NCBI GenBank assembly: GCA_025174535.1
Contig: JALBUN010000023.1
Coordinates: 248,001 to 312,000, forward strand
Source of the DNA: Cantharellus purpuraceus
Taxonomy: Eukaryota > Basidiomycota > Agaricomycetes > Cantharellales > Hydnaceae
Length of the DNA stretch: 64,000 nt
Direction of reading: 5' to 3'
Each line of letters begins with the position of its first letter. Within the stretch, counting starts at the first letter, position 1. This document shows, one piece after another, positions 21,846-32,820 of the stretch. A model generated the notes under the pieces. The model searched no databases. It saw nothing but the letters and a program-made list of their open reading frames with translations, and was not told where the DNA came from. Both the position numbers and the translations under genes were made by a program.

Positions 21846-22941
21846 TGTTATGACTATATTCATTAATGTCCAGATCCCTGTCTGATCCACTCAGATCCCC
21901 ACACATATGAAATCTATACTCCATTTGGAAACCCCCGTCTCCAGGCTACCTGTCTGATTGTCATTGCAGATTCCACCCATCCATCTCCGGTTCCGATTGA
22001 TGCATCAGCATCACCATAGGAACCCAGACATCTGTCCCCATTGGACTCAGACATACTCATGTAAGGCCATCGGCCTCGGAGACCCAGCACCGGAGTAATT
22101 ATTATTAGATTTCAAAATATGTATTTAAGTTGCCTGACTGGGGACTTCATTCCCCAGTTTGAGTATCAAATCATGCCTAGTTCCTAAGTCCAATCCTAAC
22201 TCTCTAAGTTGTACTCCATCTCTGAAATCTCAGACACTGGTATTAGTGAGGTGTTAAGTGCTGAAAACTCGGAGTTTAAAGGAGTAGCTGGTGTTCAGAT
22301 ACTAGTGAGGAAGGGGATGGGACTTTACTGTTCCAGTTCAACCGGAGACAGATGGGGACAAATAACTATTGAGTCGGATTGAGTGGACTTGGCTTCAACT
22401 TATGTGTTGCGCCCCCTTGAATCGTCGGTCCAATATTTCGGAGTTCGGAGTACAGAGTTGGATCAAGGATCCAGAGTTCGACTTGTCAAGAAGATACTTG
22501 TCAAGAAGCTAGTAACCAAGAAGCTGATGGGGAATCTTAGTCGATATACGAACTACTGTAACATACAAGAAGTAGCCCGTATAAGTATGTAGAGAATTGA
22601 ATGGTAATAAGACAATAAGACTAATATGGAATACAACATGGAAAGGAGTTTGGACTCATGTCCAAACTAATACTAAACAATTAGAAAGTATAACGGTTGT
22701 TGTAACCCATAAGAAGAAGACTACTAATGAGGAGAACAATGGCAGGGTCCAGAATTGACGGAGGTGGAGTTGACAGAAGTGGAGATGGAATCCGGAGATC
22801 AGAACTCAGTGTTACAGGATGTAACATGAGGGTGCAGCACATAAGCTGAAGCCAAGTCCATTCTGACCCCCACGACATACTCCGACTCTGACCAAACCTC
22901 CGACCCAATCTCCAACTCCCAATCGGACCTAGTGCATAACA
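21846..22941 (+). repeat. Family A 3' LTR of A2, split by an H LTR
   Basis: The two parts are 21846-22251 and 22832-22941. The left end follows the purine tract AAATGGAGAGA. The outer flank is family D internal sequence. Confidence 0.88.
22252..22826. mobile_element. Solo LTR, family H
   Basis: 575 bp, TGTTAAGTGCTG to GGATGTAACA, with a perfect 5-bp duplication TGAGG (22247-22251 and 22827-22831). It is the only copy in the window and has no recognisable coding sequence. Confidence 0.88.
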
Positions 22942-22989
22942 CTCCCTCTCCACCTCAGTCTCTAATTCTAGTCCTTGATCATCACTCAT

Positions 22990-23487
22990 TGTAAGAGAGC
23001 ATCGCTCTCTAGTTGAAGATCACAGGTTTCAGTCTTTTGTTTCTTTCCTCTTTCTAAGTTCTTTCTCACTTTCTAATTTCTTTCCTCTTTTACTTCACAG
23101 TCACTATAAAATAGACTGGGCAGACATCGCATCCACACCTAGAGTGGAGCAGTGGACACTGCCCAACGGTTTGGTAACGCACAATTTTGCTTCCATAGGT
23201 GCCACAAACCAAGTAGTTGTTCCTGTACCACTCCCCTCATGCATTCCACATGGCTATCTTATTGTTCCTAATGTATATAAAAGAAAAGCCCAGTGAATAA
23301 CAAAGGAGGCAGGATCCCCCCCCCCCCCCCCCTCTCTCTCTCTTACCTCTCTCAGGAAAAGGCACAAACTAAAGAAACATCAAATACAACATCAGTAAGA
23401 AAACCAAACCATAGGAAGAAGAAAACTGAAAATGAATTTGAAACTGACCTTACATGTTTACACACTCAGCACTACATTGCTCTTACA
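22990..23487 (+). mobile_element. Solo LTR, family I
   Basis: 498 bp, TGTAAGAGAGC to GCTCTTACA. The flanks TCAT (22986-22989) and TTGT (23488-23491) both derive from TCGT, the sequence in the empty paralogous site near 52236, by CpG decay on opposite strands. It contains TATATAAAAG (23274-23283) and a run of 17 C followed by a CT repeat (23316-23341). Confidence 0.75.
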
Positions 23488-23553
23488 TTGTGTTTCATTG
23501 CCATTGATCATTATCAGCCTTCTATTCACACCAATCCTTTCATCATCATTCAC

Positions 23554-24503
23554 ATGGCTTCCAATTCTATTCCCCTCTCCAACATCTCTTCTAATAATAT
23601 GTCACACTGGTCTCTGGACACAGAGGACTCAAAAATATGCTGAGCTCCATGGACATGTTAAGCCACCTCCACATGTGTTATGCACTAGGTCCGATTGGGG
23701 GTCGGAGATTGGATCGGAGGTTGGGTTGGAGGTTGGGTTGGAGGTTGGGTTGGAGGTTGGGTTGGAGGTTGGGTCGGAGTCAGAGCACGTCATGGGGGTT
23801 GGAACAGACTTGGCTTCAGCTTATGTGCTGCGCCCTCACTAATACCGGTGTCTGAGATTTCGGAGACGGAGTACGACTTAGAGAGTTAGGATCAGACTTA
23901 GGAGCTAGGCGTGATTTGATATTTGAACTGGGGAATGAAGTCCCCAGTCAGGCAACTTAAATACATATTTTGAAATCTAATAATAATTACTCCAGTGATG
24001 GGTCTCCAAGGCCGACAGCCTTACATGAGTATGTCTGAGTCTGACAGGGACGGATGTCCGGGTTCCTATGGTGATGCTGATGCATCAATCAGAACTGGAG
24101 ATGGATGGGTGGAATCGGCAGTGACAATCAGACAGGTAAATGGAGACGTAGCGGTTTCCAAATGGAGTATAGATTTCATGTGCATGGGGATCTGAGTGGA
24201 TCGGATGGGGATCTGGTCGTTAATGAATATAGTCATAACAACATGTCAAAATACTTCCAAAACTCTTTCAACATCCAAGATCCCCACCATGTCTCTCTTA
24301 TGCCATTGGTGATCCCATATTCTTTCATGATTCCATTGAACCATATACATTCCTCAGCATTTCACCTCTATATTGTAACATGGATAGAAGAGTCAAACAT
24401 GAGGTTACATCATGTCAGGCAAAGGGACTGAATACCCTTGGAATGGGATACCATATGGAGACAGATCACTAAGACAATAAGGAGTATTTGTTGTGGATGC
24501 TGA
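23554..24503 (+). pseudogene. Small post-pol gene of family D, split by an A LTR
   Basis: This is a homologue of the intact 144-codon gene at 52301-52735. It starts with Met-Ala-Ser-Asn-Ser-Ile-Pro and keeps the Trp-Ser-Leu-Asp block. It is broken by a solo family A LTR (23676-24240, duplication ACATG), by stops after it and by a short deletion. The function is unknown. Confidence 0.7.
23676..24240 (-). mobile_element. Solo LTR, family A
   Basis: 565 bp with a perfect 5-bp duplication ACATG (23671-23675 and 24241-24245). The empty site is preserved in the paralogue near 52430. This copy has the most 12-bp minisatellite units, five. Confidence 0.93.
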
Positions 24504-25180
24504 CTGAAGTCCTCATGTGACTCAGGGTCAATTTACCTTTGGAGCTGTAGGGAAGATGGTATTGGTGGACATTTCTATTGTTCTTTTATATGACTCACCC
24601 CTGTTTCATCTTTTAATTCATTCATACATGACTTACTCATCCTTGTTCTATTCTTGGTTCTTTTATTACTCATCACCTCCTATTCTTACAAAGATTACCC
24701 CTATCTGTCGCTTCATTTCTCCATGATTTCCCCATTAGTAGTTCAACTTCACACACTTTGTCAGCTGGATTGATCAGCATTTCTTGCATCATATCGCATC
24801 ATTTGCTCCTCATATTGTGTTGTTGTGCCCTGGGGATTTGTATATAAAAGGGCACTAGTTTTCACCTTTGGAATCAATCAACAAGTTTTCAGCCAACACT
24901 CTAAGTCAAAGTCCATGCTCTAAGTCTACAATCTATGCTCTACATCACAATCCATCAGTTCTACACTGAGGTAAAGCACCTTGGTTCAATGATCAGATTT
25001 CCCTCTGCCACCAAGAGGTCACATCTCCTGAAACCAGCTTTCATGTACCTCCCAACTGGGCTCCCCATTGTCATCCAGTCACAGAGCACAATCAACCATC
25101 TGAACCGTCCTTTTCACTCCCCATCCCCCTCCAACCACAGAGCACTATTACACTTTCCTGTTACTCAGTGCTACCCATAC
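24489..25180 (+). repeat. Family D 3' LTR, 5' part
   Basis: It starts TGTTGTGGATGC directly after the post-pol gene and includes TATATAAAAGGGC near 24840. It ends at the CATAC (25176-25180) that precedes the C LTR. Confidence 0.85.
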
Positions 25181-26550
25181 TGTATGGGAACCACCTTTTC
25201 CCTATCAAATTCCATTTATGCAGCACCAATGTGCTATTCTTTGCTTTTCCATTCCTAAATATCAGCATATATTTGATGCTTGTACCTGGAATGGATGTAT
25301 TCAAATATTCTCTATTTTTCCATATTTTTTCAGGAATATTCCATGCAGAACTCAGCCCAGAATCATTTATTTCTGCTGTGCTACAGTTGTGGACCCATAG
25401 GCACCCACAAACCTTTGCGCAGCCGGCTCTCCCCCTTTGGACCAGGCATTTGGCCTGAATTCAAGCTCAGATGTCTCTGATCAATAAATATTCTCTAACT
25501 TGACAACCACAGCCTCTCAGGGCACTGTTTTCCATGGAGATCATCACCTGAGATGTGGCTATCCATGGCTGTCCAAACCAGTGCAGAAAACAGGGTGGAC
25601 ACCCTTCTTTTTGCCTGATCAGTGCCTAGTTCAGGGATCAGATCAGATGATTGCCTTGGAAGATTCTACCCCTTTCCATAACATTCTAGCTGTTTCCCTC
25701 TATTATTAGATAGAACTTTCCAGAACCATTATTCAGCTCCTGATCAGTGTTAGTGCAGTGATCAGAACCTGTGATTGCCTTGGAATATTATACCCCTTTC
25801 TTCCACCTTCCACAACCTTTAGTCAGCCCTTGTAAATACAATATATAAGGAGGTCACTCTGCCTCTGAAATAGTAACATATTCAACCTATTCTACCCATC
25901 TTCTGCACACCAGTGTGACTAGAGTGACATACAGTGTCATCCTCTATCTCAGTAACTGTTGATTACCAGTTCAAGGATCTTTTACAGTTGTGTAACTGTA
26001 CTTGATTGCACTCGAAGTAGTGATATTCCTGCTTTGGGTGTGAGTGTAGTATCTGCCTCATGTGACTACAAATCTACAGGGTGAGATTGTCTGTCAATAG
26101 TCCTGCCATTAGTGCTCTTTGTTTAAGTTACTAGTGTGTACTGCCTTTGCAGAGCATTGGAAGCTTGAACTCGTGTGAAGCAGTTGCTAGACTACTTCAC
26201 ACATTGCTGTTACCCGCTTCTGAGTGCCACTGGTTGGACGGTTGGATTCATCCACCTACTTCCTTTAGCCTCTAAGTGCATTCCCATCTTTTTGGAATAT
26301 CTGGACCCCTAAGCATCCATGAACTCTAGACTCTGGAAATCTTATTCATTTCTTGCTGCTAAGAAACGTATTACTTTTCTGCGTATAGTCTGCATTGACC
26401 AATACAAAGGATTGTAACCAAAGTACAAACATTAAATCATTTCTGGAGTTGTGCTGCAGCAGGGTTTGATATTCTTCTCAGCTGTTCATTCATGGAATTG
26501 TGGTGATTTAGAGTTTGCCCTAACACCATAATTTTGCAGGTTCCAAAACA
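25181..26550 (+). mobile_element. LTR, family C, recombinant
   Basis: 1370 bp, TGTATGGGAACC to TTCCAAAACA. The flanks do not match: CATAC on the left (in the D LTR), GGGGA on the right (inside an A LTR). The reverse complement GTATG precedes the inverted C LTR at 28393, which is where the partner half of the duplication went. Confidence 0.88.
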
Positions 26551-26785
26551 GGGGACTTCATTCCCCAGTTCAAATATCAAATCACACCTAGCTCCTAAGT
26601 CCAATCCTAACTATCCAAGTTGTACTCCATCTCCAAAATCTCAGACACCAGTATTAGTGAGGGTGCAGCACATAAGCTGAAGCCAAGTCTGTTCTGACCC
26701 CACAATGCACCCCAATCCCCACTCCAACTCTGACCATTGACTCCAACCCAATCTCTGACCCCCAATTCAGACCTAGTGCATAACA
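26551..26785 (+). repeat. Family A LTR fragment
   Basis: The 3' 235 bp of an A LTR, from GGGGACTTCATTC to GTGCATAACA. The missing 5' part is replaced by the C LTR. It lies in family F gag sequence. Confidence 0.85.
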
Positions 26786-28278
26786 GGGTCAGATGATACA
26801 TGTGCACAAATGGGGAATCTGGGAGGAACAACTGGGCAGGAATTCCAATGACTGGAGTCTGACTTGGAGTCCTTGGTTGTGCTCCATTCATCGTTGAAGG
26901 TGCTGGGGCACCTAGAATGCCTCTGACTGCACTTTTCCCTGAGTTGGGCTTGGCACAATGGCAAGAGTTGGTTAGTTTAGTGCAAGTATCAGCATGATGA
27001 CCAGAGCCCCCACAATACATACACAGATCCTGGTCATGATGATGCTGTCGCTTGGCAGGAGTGAGTGGGCCATGGCAGATAGCATCCACCTCCATGGGTG
27101 CCGGGCCTGATGAAGAAGCAACTGGGGCAGCAGGTGGAAGAGGAGCAGGTGTGGAGTCAGTGGAAGGTGATGGTTTATTAGTGCATTGGGCAGAGGGATG
27201 GGATTTCTTGACATTACGCATGTAAATTTGGTTATCAATTGCAAGCATGAGTTTCTTGAGTTCATTGAGGGTGGTGGGGTGATCAGAGTACATGATCCCA
27301 GATCCCATCCTTGACCTCCTCCTTCAGCCCATCATAGAAATATTCACACTTGGAGAACTTGGTGAGATCAAGTATGGAAACAAGCTCTCAGAACTGGGCA
27401 GTGTAGGCATGTTATGCACTAGGTCTGATTGGGGGTCAGAGATTGGGTTGGAGATTGGGTTGGAGATTGGGTCAGAGTTGGAGCAGGAATTGGGGTGTGT
27501 CATGGAGGTTGGAATGGACTTGGCTTCAGCTTATGTGCTGCACCCTCACTAATACTGGTGTCTGAGATTTTGGAGATGGAGTATGACTTAGATAGTTAGG
27601 ATTGGACTTAGGAGCTAGGCATGATTCAATATTTGAACTGGGGAATGAAGTCCCCAGTCAGGCAACTTAAATACATATTTGAAATCTAATAATAATTACT
27701 CTGGTGATGGGTCTCTGAGGCCAATGGCCTTATGTGGATATGTCCAAGGCTGATGGCCTTACATGGATATTTCTGAGTCCGATGGGGATGGATGTCCAGG
27801 TTCCTATGGTGATGCTGATGCATCAATCAGAACTGGAGGCAGATGAGCAAAATTGGCAGTGACAATCAGACAGATAAATGGAGACGTGATGGTTTCCAAA
27901 TGGAGTATAGATTTCATGTGCACAGGGATCTGAGTGGATCAGATGGGGATCTGGGCATTAATGAATATAGTCATAACAAGGCAGCACATGTGCCAGTTTG
28001 ACAAAGTGTGACAAGGCAGCGGGTTGCAGTGCTGAGAAAGTCAGGGTCACCAAAGTACGCTTTGAATGCAGACACAAAAGTGGGGTAGTTGGTAAGTAGT
28101 GTAGGTGAGTGTTTACAGACTCCAGTGAGCCAGGCCCTGGGAGAACCCTCATCCAGGTAACCAGCCATGTAGGTGACTCATTTGGCATCCAAAGTGAAGG
28201 CATGATACTGAAGGTCAATACCATCCTGAATGGCAAAGAGAAACCCATCAAGCTTCTCAGGCTTGCCTTTGAACACGG
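26786..28278 (-). pseudogene. Family F gypsy gag, middle and C-terminal part
   Basis: On the minus strand, 28278-27979 encodes a capsid segment (Gly-Tyr-Leu-Asp-Glu-Gly-Ser-Pro-Arg-Ala-Trp, then Phe-Gly-Asp-Pro). After a solo A LTR (27410-27978), 27409-26786 continues with a Pro/Ser/Ala-rich linker, Pro-Met-Glu-Val-Asp-Ala, and a CX2CX4HX4C knuckle (Cys-Met-Tyr-Cys-Gly..His..Cys, near 27020-26980). The layout matches Ty3/gypsy gag and resembles the B gag at 55577, but the sequence is distinct. The N-terminal end is at 32483-32354, displaced by later insertions. No pol of this element is visible. Confidence 0.75.
27410..27978 (-). mobile_element. Solo LTR, family A, in F gag
   Basis: 569 bp with a perfect 5-bp duplication AGGCA (27405-27409 and 27979-27983). 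Confidence 0.93.
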
Positions 28279-28392
28279 TGTTGGTTCACTTATGGAATAG
28301 ATCCTATAAGCCTGTGCGCAACGGTCCTAGCAAACAGACAGTGTGTAATGCAGTTGTTCAGCATGCCAAGGAACAATCAGGTTGAGGGTATG
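28279..28392 (-). repeat. Family D LTR, 3' end fragment, inverted
   Basis: It starts TGTTGGTTCAC and ends at GTATG (28388-28392). It supplies the part of the D LTR missing after 25180, in opposite orientation. Confidence 0.8.
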
Positions 28393-29485
28393 TGTTTTGG
28401 AACCTGCAAAATTATGGTGTTAGGGCAAACTCTAAATCACCACAATTCCATGAATGAACAGCTGAGAAGAATATCAAACCCTGCTGCAGCACAACTCCAG
28501 AAATGATTTAATGTTTGTACTTTGGTTACAATCCTTTGTATTGGTCAATGCAGACTATACGCAGAAAAGTAATACGTTTCTTAGCAGCAAGAAATGAATA
28601 AGATTTCCAGAGTCTAGAGTTCATGGATGCTTAGGGGTCCAGATATTCCAAAAAGATGGGAATGCACTTAGAGGCTAAAGGAAGTAGGTGGATGAATCCA
28701 ACCGTCCAACCAGTGGCACTCAGAAGCGGGTAACAGCAATGTGTGAAGTAGTCTAGCAACTGCTTCACACGAGTTCAAGCTTCCAATGCTCTGCAAAGGC
28801 AGTACACACTAGTAACTTAAACAAAGAGCACTAATGGCAGGACTATTGACAGACAATCTCACCCTGTAGATTTGTAGTCACATGAGGCAGATACTACACT
28901 CACACCCAAAGCAGGAATATCACTACTTCGAGTGCAATCAAGTACAGTTACACAACTGTAAAAGATCCTTGAACTGGTAATCAACAGTTACTGAGATAGA
29001 GGATGACACTGTATGTCACTCTAGTCACACTGGTGTGCAGAAGATGGGTAGAATAGGTTGAATATGTTACTATTTCAGAGGCAGAGTGACCTCCTTATAT
29101 ATTGTATTTACAAGGGCTGACTAAAGGTTGTGGAAGGTGGAAGAAAGGGGTATAATATTCCAAGGCAATCACAGGTTCTGATCACTGCACTAACACTGAT
29201 CAGGAGCTGAATAATGGTTCTGGAAAGTTCTATCTAATAATAGAGGGAAACAGCTAGAATGTTATGGAAAGGGGTAGAATCTTCCAAGGCAATCATCTGA
29301 TCTGATCCCTGAACTAGGCACTGATCAGGCAAAAAGAAGGGTGTCCACCCTGTTTTCTGCACTGGTTTGGACAGCCATGGATAGCCACATCTCAGGTGAT
29401 GATCTCCATGGAAAACAGTGCCCTGAGAGGCTGTGGTTGTCAAGTTAGAGAATATTTATTGATCAGAGACATCTGAGCTTGAATT

Positions 29486-30310
29486 TGTTAAGAAAAGATA
29501 TGGAGGGGTGTAGTGGGTGAGTGTAAAATGATGGTGAGGGATGGTGGCGAAGTAGATTTTGAATAGGGGAGCAATTACTGCAAGGATGCAGATATATGCA
29601 GGGTCGATGGAAAGATATTGTTTAGTAGAATAATGTTACCAAATATCAGAATATTTGGTTAAAAACTGGGACTTCTGCGAAATATTTGAGCAGAAATGGG
29701 AATAGCAACACTTCGAAAAAGTGTTTGCTTAATAGAAATGGATGTAATGATCCAAATCGTTCGTAATTTGAGATAGCAATAGTTGATGCAATATCCTAAT
29801 GGGATATGCAAAAGATTTCCAATCGAATAGGTCGTTTAGGAGTTATTCCAGGAACGACAGAAAGTTGACACAAGCTGTTTGTTTGCAGCTTGGAAGGGAT
29901 TAAAAGTAATGAATCTCCTTTTATTGATACTCGTACACAGTTGTAGTTAATATACAATTTGACAATCACATGATAAAAAAGCCTTTTAGTAAGATTGAAA
30001 CATATGATAAAAGAAATGATGTGGATACTGATAATATGTGATGTCATGGGGAAAAACTTTTTACAGAGAAAGGAGTTTTTACCCGTTTGACTTGAGGTTT
30101 ATGACGAATGAAAATCATCATAATACCTCCCTTTTTGAGTAGTAACCACCCCCGTAGAACGAAAGGATGGCTCACAAAATAAAATCGAAAAACACCTTCT
30201 CCTCATCCCTTAATCAAAAAATTCCCAAACTTTTCACAACTTTTTCTTATCATAAAACTTCCCCTTCTTGCTCCAATAGATTGTAATATTCCTTGAATAA
30301 ATTCTTGACA
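29486..30310. mobile_element. Solo LTR, family E
   Basis: 825 bp, TGTTAAGAAAAG to ATTCTTGACA, AT-rich, with a perfect 5-bp duplication GAATT (29481-29485 and 30311-30315). There is no coding sequence and no second copy in the window. Confidence 0.88.
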
Positions 30311-30546
30311 GAATTCAGGCCAAATGCCTGGTCCAAAGGGGGAGAGCCGGCTGCGCGAAGGTTTGTGGGTGCCTATGGGTCCACAACTGTAGCACAGCAG
30401 AAATAAATGATTCTGGGCTGAGTTCTGCATGGAATATTCCTGAAAAAAATATGGAAAAATAGAGAATATTTGAATACATCCATTCCAGGTACAAGCATCA
30501 AATATATGCTGATATTTAGGAATGGAAAAGCAAAGTATAGCACATT

Positions 30547-31080
30547 GACGCTTGTTCAGAAATACATCAAATATGTATATACAACCCATTTCCTCAAATT
30601 TTATATAATATACTTATATTAAAACATTTCATACATGATTCTCAAAAATAATTCTTTTTTTTTTAATTTACCAGTGGCAACTGCTTCAAGGGAATATTCT
30701 ACTCCTGCTACACTTAATTTCTTTCACTCATTCTTTCTTATACTATACTGGTCAAATAATCTAATGTACCTTGAATCCTCACCTGGCATTTGTATATCTA
30801 AATATTCTCTATTATACCAATAATATTAGTATATATATTACTGTTATATTCATATAAATAATTATGTTCATCCATAACAAACATCTTATCTTTTAAAGTT
30901 TATTAAAATGTTTAAGATATCCAAAAAAAACTCAGATATCCGAAATCTTCAAAGATATCCAGATTGTAACTCCCTATTTTTATGATCATTATTAAAATTC
31001 TGATGTATATCTCATATATTCTGATGTACATCTTGTATACATCAGAATATTGTATAACAGCATCCTTCCGAACAAGCGTC
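30547..31080. mobile_element. Non-autonomous TIR element, copy 2
   Basis: 534 bp, GACGCTTGTTC to GAACAAGCGTC, 3-bp duplication ATT (30544-30546 and 31081-31083). It is inserted in a C LTR; the uninterrupted site is seen in the other C LTRs. Confidence 0.88.
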
Positions 31081-31565
31081 ATTGGTGCTGCATAAATAGG
31101 ATTTGATAGGGAAAAGGTGGTTCCCATACAGCAATGGTGGAGAATTGGGTGAATTGTTATGCACTAGGTCCAATTGGGGGTTGGAGATTGGGTCAGAGTC
31201 AGGGTGGGAATTGGGGTGCATCATGGAGGTCAGAAAGGACTTTCACTTCAGCTTATGTGCTGTGCCCTCACTACTACTGGTGTCCAAGATTTCAGAGATG
31301 GAGTATGACTTAGGTAGTTAGGATCAGACTTAGAACTGGGGAATGAAGTCCCCAGTCAGGCAACTTAAATACATATTTGAAATCTAATAATAATTACTCC
31401 AGTGATGGGTCTCCAAGGCCGATGGCCTTACATGATGGGGACAGGTGTCTGGGTTCCTATGGTGATGCTGATGCATCAATCGGAACTGGAGATGGATGGG
31501 TGAGATCAGCAGTAACAATCAGACAGATAATTGGAGATGTGATGGTTTCCAAATGGAGTATAGAT

Positions 31566-32281
31566 TATAGATTGAAGGTAAAGAGTAGAGGGGAATTGTT
31601 ATGACTATATTCATTAACGTCCAGATCCACATCTGATCCACTCAGATCCCCGCGCATATGAAATCTATACTCCATTTGGAAACCACCACGTCTCCATCTA
31701 CTTGTCCAATTGTCATTGCCAATTCCACCCATCCGTCTCCGGTTCCAATTGATGCATCAGCATCACCATAGGAACCTGGACATCCATCCCCATCGGACTC
31801 GGACATACTCATGTAAGGCCGTCGGCCTTGGAGACCCATCACCGGAGTAATTATTATTAGATTCAAAATATGTATTTAAGTTGCCCGACTGGGGACTTCA
31901 TTCCCCAGTTCAAATATCAAATCATGCCTAGTCCTAAGTCCGATCCTAACTCTCTAAGTCATACTCCACCCCCGAAATCTCAGACACTGGTATTAGTGAG
32001 GGTGCAGCACATAAGCTGAAGCCAAGTCCATTCCGACCCCCACGACATGCTCCAACTCCAACAAAACCTCTGACCCAACCTCCGACCCAACCTCCGACCC
32101 AATCTCCGACCCCCAATCGGATCTAGTGCGTAACAGGAATTCCATGTAATTCCTTGACCAACAACAACTGAAGTCGCTGTCTTATATACAAGTCTTTAGA
32201 GAAAAAAATACAATCCCATTTGTTAATCCCCTTGTCCCCTTTATTCCCTTTGACGCAGCGCTGAATTGATGCTTATCCAAC
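31566..32281. mobile_element. Unidentified insertion in an A LTR
   Basis: About 175 bp of unique sequence plus a nested A LTR (31597-32135). A 7-bp direct repeat ATAGATT flanks it, the sequence present once in other A LTRs. No TG..CA ends or inverted repeats were found. Confidence 0.5.
31597..32135 (+). mobile_element. Solo LTR, family A, second-level nest
   Basis: 539 bp with a perfect 5-bp duplication GGAAT (31592-31596 and 32136-32140). It lies within a segment that itself interrupts an A LTR of opposite orientation. Confidence 0.93.
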
Positions 32282-32353
32282 ATAGATTTCATGTGCACAG
32301 GGATCTGAGTGGATCGGATGGGGATCTGGGTGTTAATGAATATAGTCATAACA

Positions 32354-32483
32354 TGAATGCACTGAGGATGAAGCTCATCTGCTCAACGGGTGAATCAGTA
32401 GGGAGGCTGATGGCACTACTGGCAGCCTCTGGATTGTAGGAGTCTGCAGGAGTGGACATGGGTTGGGAGGGAATAGAAGGCAT
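32354..32483 (-). pseudogene. Family F gag, N-terminal part
   Basis: The ATG at 32483 (minus strand) opens about 44 codons rich in Ser, Pro and Ala before the solo A LTR; a few more codons follow at 31154-31131. It begins 30 bp inside the F LTR, as expected for a gag start after a primer-binding site. Confidence 0.6.
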
Positions 32484-32513
32484 GGTACAGTAGATAGGGT
32501 GGCTCAATCAAAC

Positions 32514-32820
32514 TGTAACGGACCTGACGGAATCAGAATGAGAGCAGAAGGACTAATAGAACAAGCAAACAGTAGGGTCTATTACTGGTGTTGATTGAGC
32601 AGGGAAACCAGGACTCGTGGTCCTGGTTTATAAGTACACTTCAAAGCTTCTAGAAACCCACTGATGACACGTGGCTTCTATGAACTGACTAACCACTGAC
32701 ATGTGACTCCGACGCGGCCATTACATCACACCAGCTATACAGGTGTGACCGACTCATGTAACACCTCAGTGTTCTTACCAGACACTGAGCATCTCCATAG
32801 CCGCGTTGATTACTTTTACA
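32514..32820 (-). repeat. Family F 5' LTR
   Basis: 307 bp, TGTAACGGACC to TACTTTTACA on the plus strand. It interrupts the adenylate-forming gene at the codons after Asp-Gln-Glu-Asn-Gly-Leu. The host side reads ACAAC, the expected duplication, but the other end of the element is not visible. Confidence 0.7.

Larger units (their letters stand above)
11825..22941 (+). mobile_element. Family A chromovirus copy A2 (5' truncated, heavily nested)
   Basis: It starts inside the gag zinc-knuckle tail and runs in + orientation through pol (stop near 19537), the opposite-strand accessory gene (21728-19771) and the 3' LTR (21846-22941). Its own 5' LTR and most of gag are missing, replaced by the 5' LTR of A1. 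Nested inside are a C2 LTR (13210-16099, itself holding a C LTR), a TIR element (16510-17074), a solo A LTR (18609-19125), a solo B LTR (20913-21284) and a solo H LTR in the 3' LTR. Confidence 0.9.
22942..25180 (+). mobile_element. Family D gypsy element, 3' fragment (with nested I and A LTRs)
   Basis: It comprises internal sequence downstream of pol, the small extra gene (23554-24503) and the 5' part of the D LTR (24489-25180). It matches 52095-53510, which lacks the nested elements. The D LTR is cut at 25180 by a C LTR; its missing end lies inverted at 28279-28392. Confidence 0.85.
28393..31130 (-). mobile_element. LTR, family C, recombinant, with two nested elements
   Basis: TGTTTTGGAACC to TTCCCATACA on the plus strand. 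The LTR pieces are 28393-29485, 30311-30546 and 31081-31130, separated by an E LTR and a TIR element. The flanks GTATG and GCAAT do not match. It is a mirror of 25181-26550. Confidence 0.88.
31155..32353 (-). mobile_element. Solo LTR, family A, with nested insertions
   Basis: A perfect 5-bp duplication TGAAT (31150-31154 and 32354-32358) marks insertion into F gag. The LTR is interrupted near 31566-32281 by an unidentified segment and a second A LTR, and has a small internal deletion near 31330. Confidence 0.9.

Noticed and set aside
23695..23889. Gly/Val/Trp repeat protein (also other frames over the LTR minisatellite)
   Set aside because: It is the translation of the 12-bp GGTTGGGTTGGA minisatellite inside family A LTRs, present wherever the LTR is.
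25500..25709. 69-codon frame repeated exactly at 29234-29443 on the other strand
   Set aside because: It lies inside the C LTR, and the repeat reflects two copies of the LTR, not a conserved gene.
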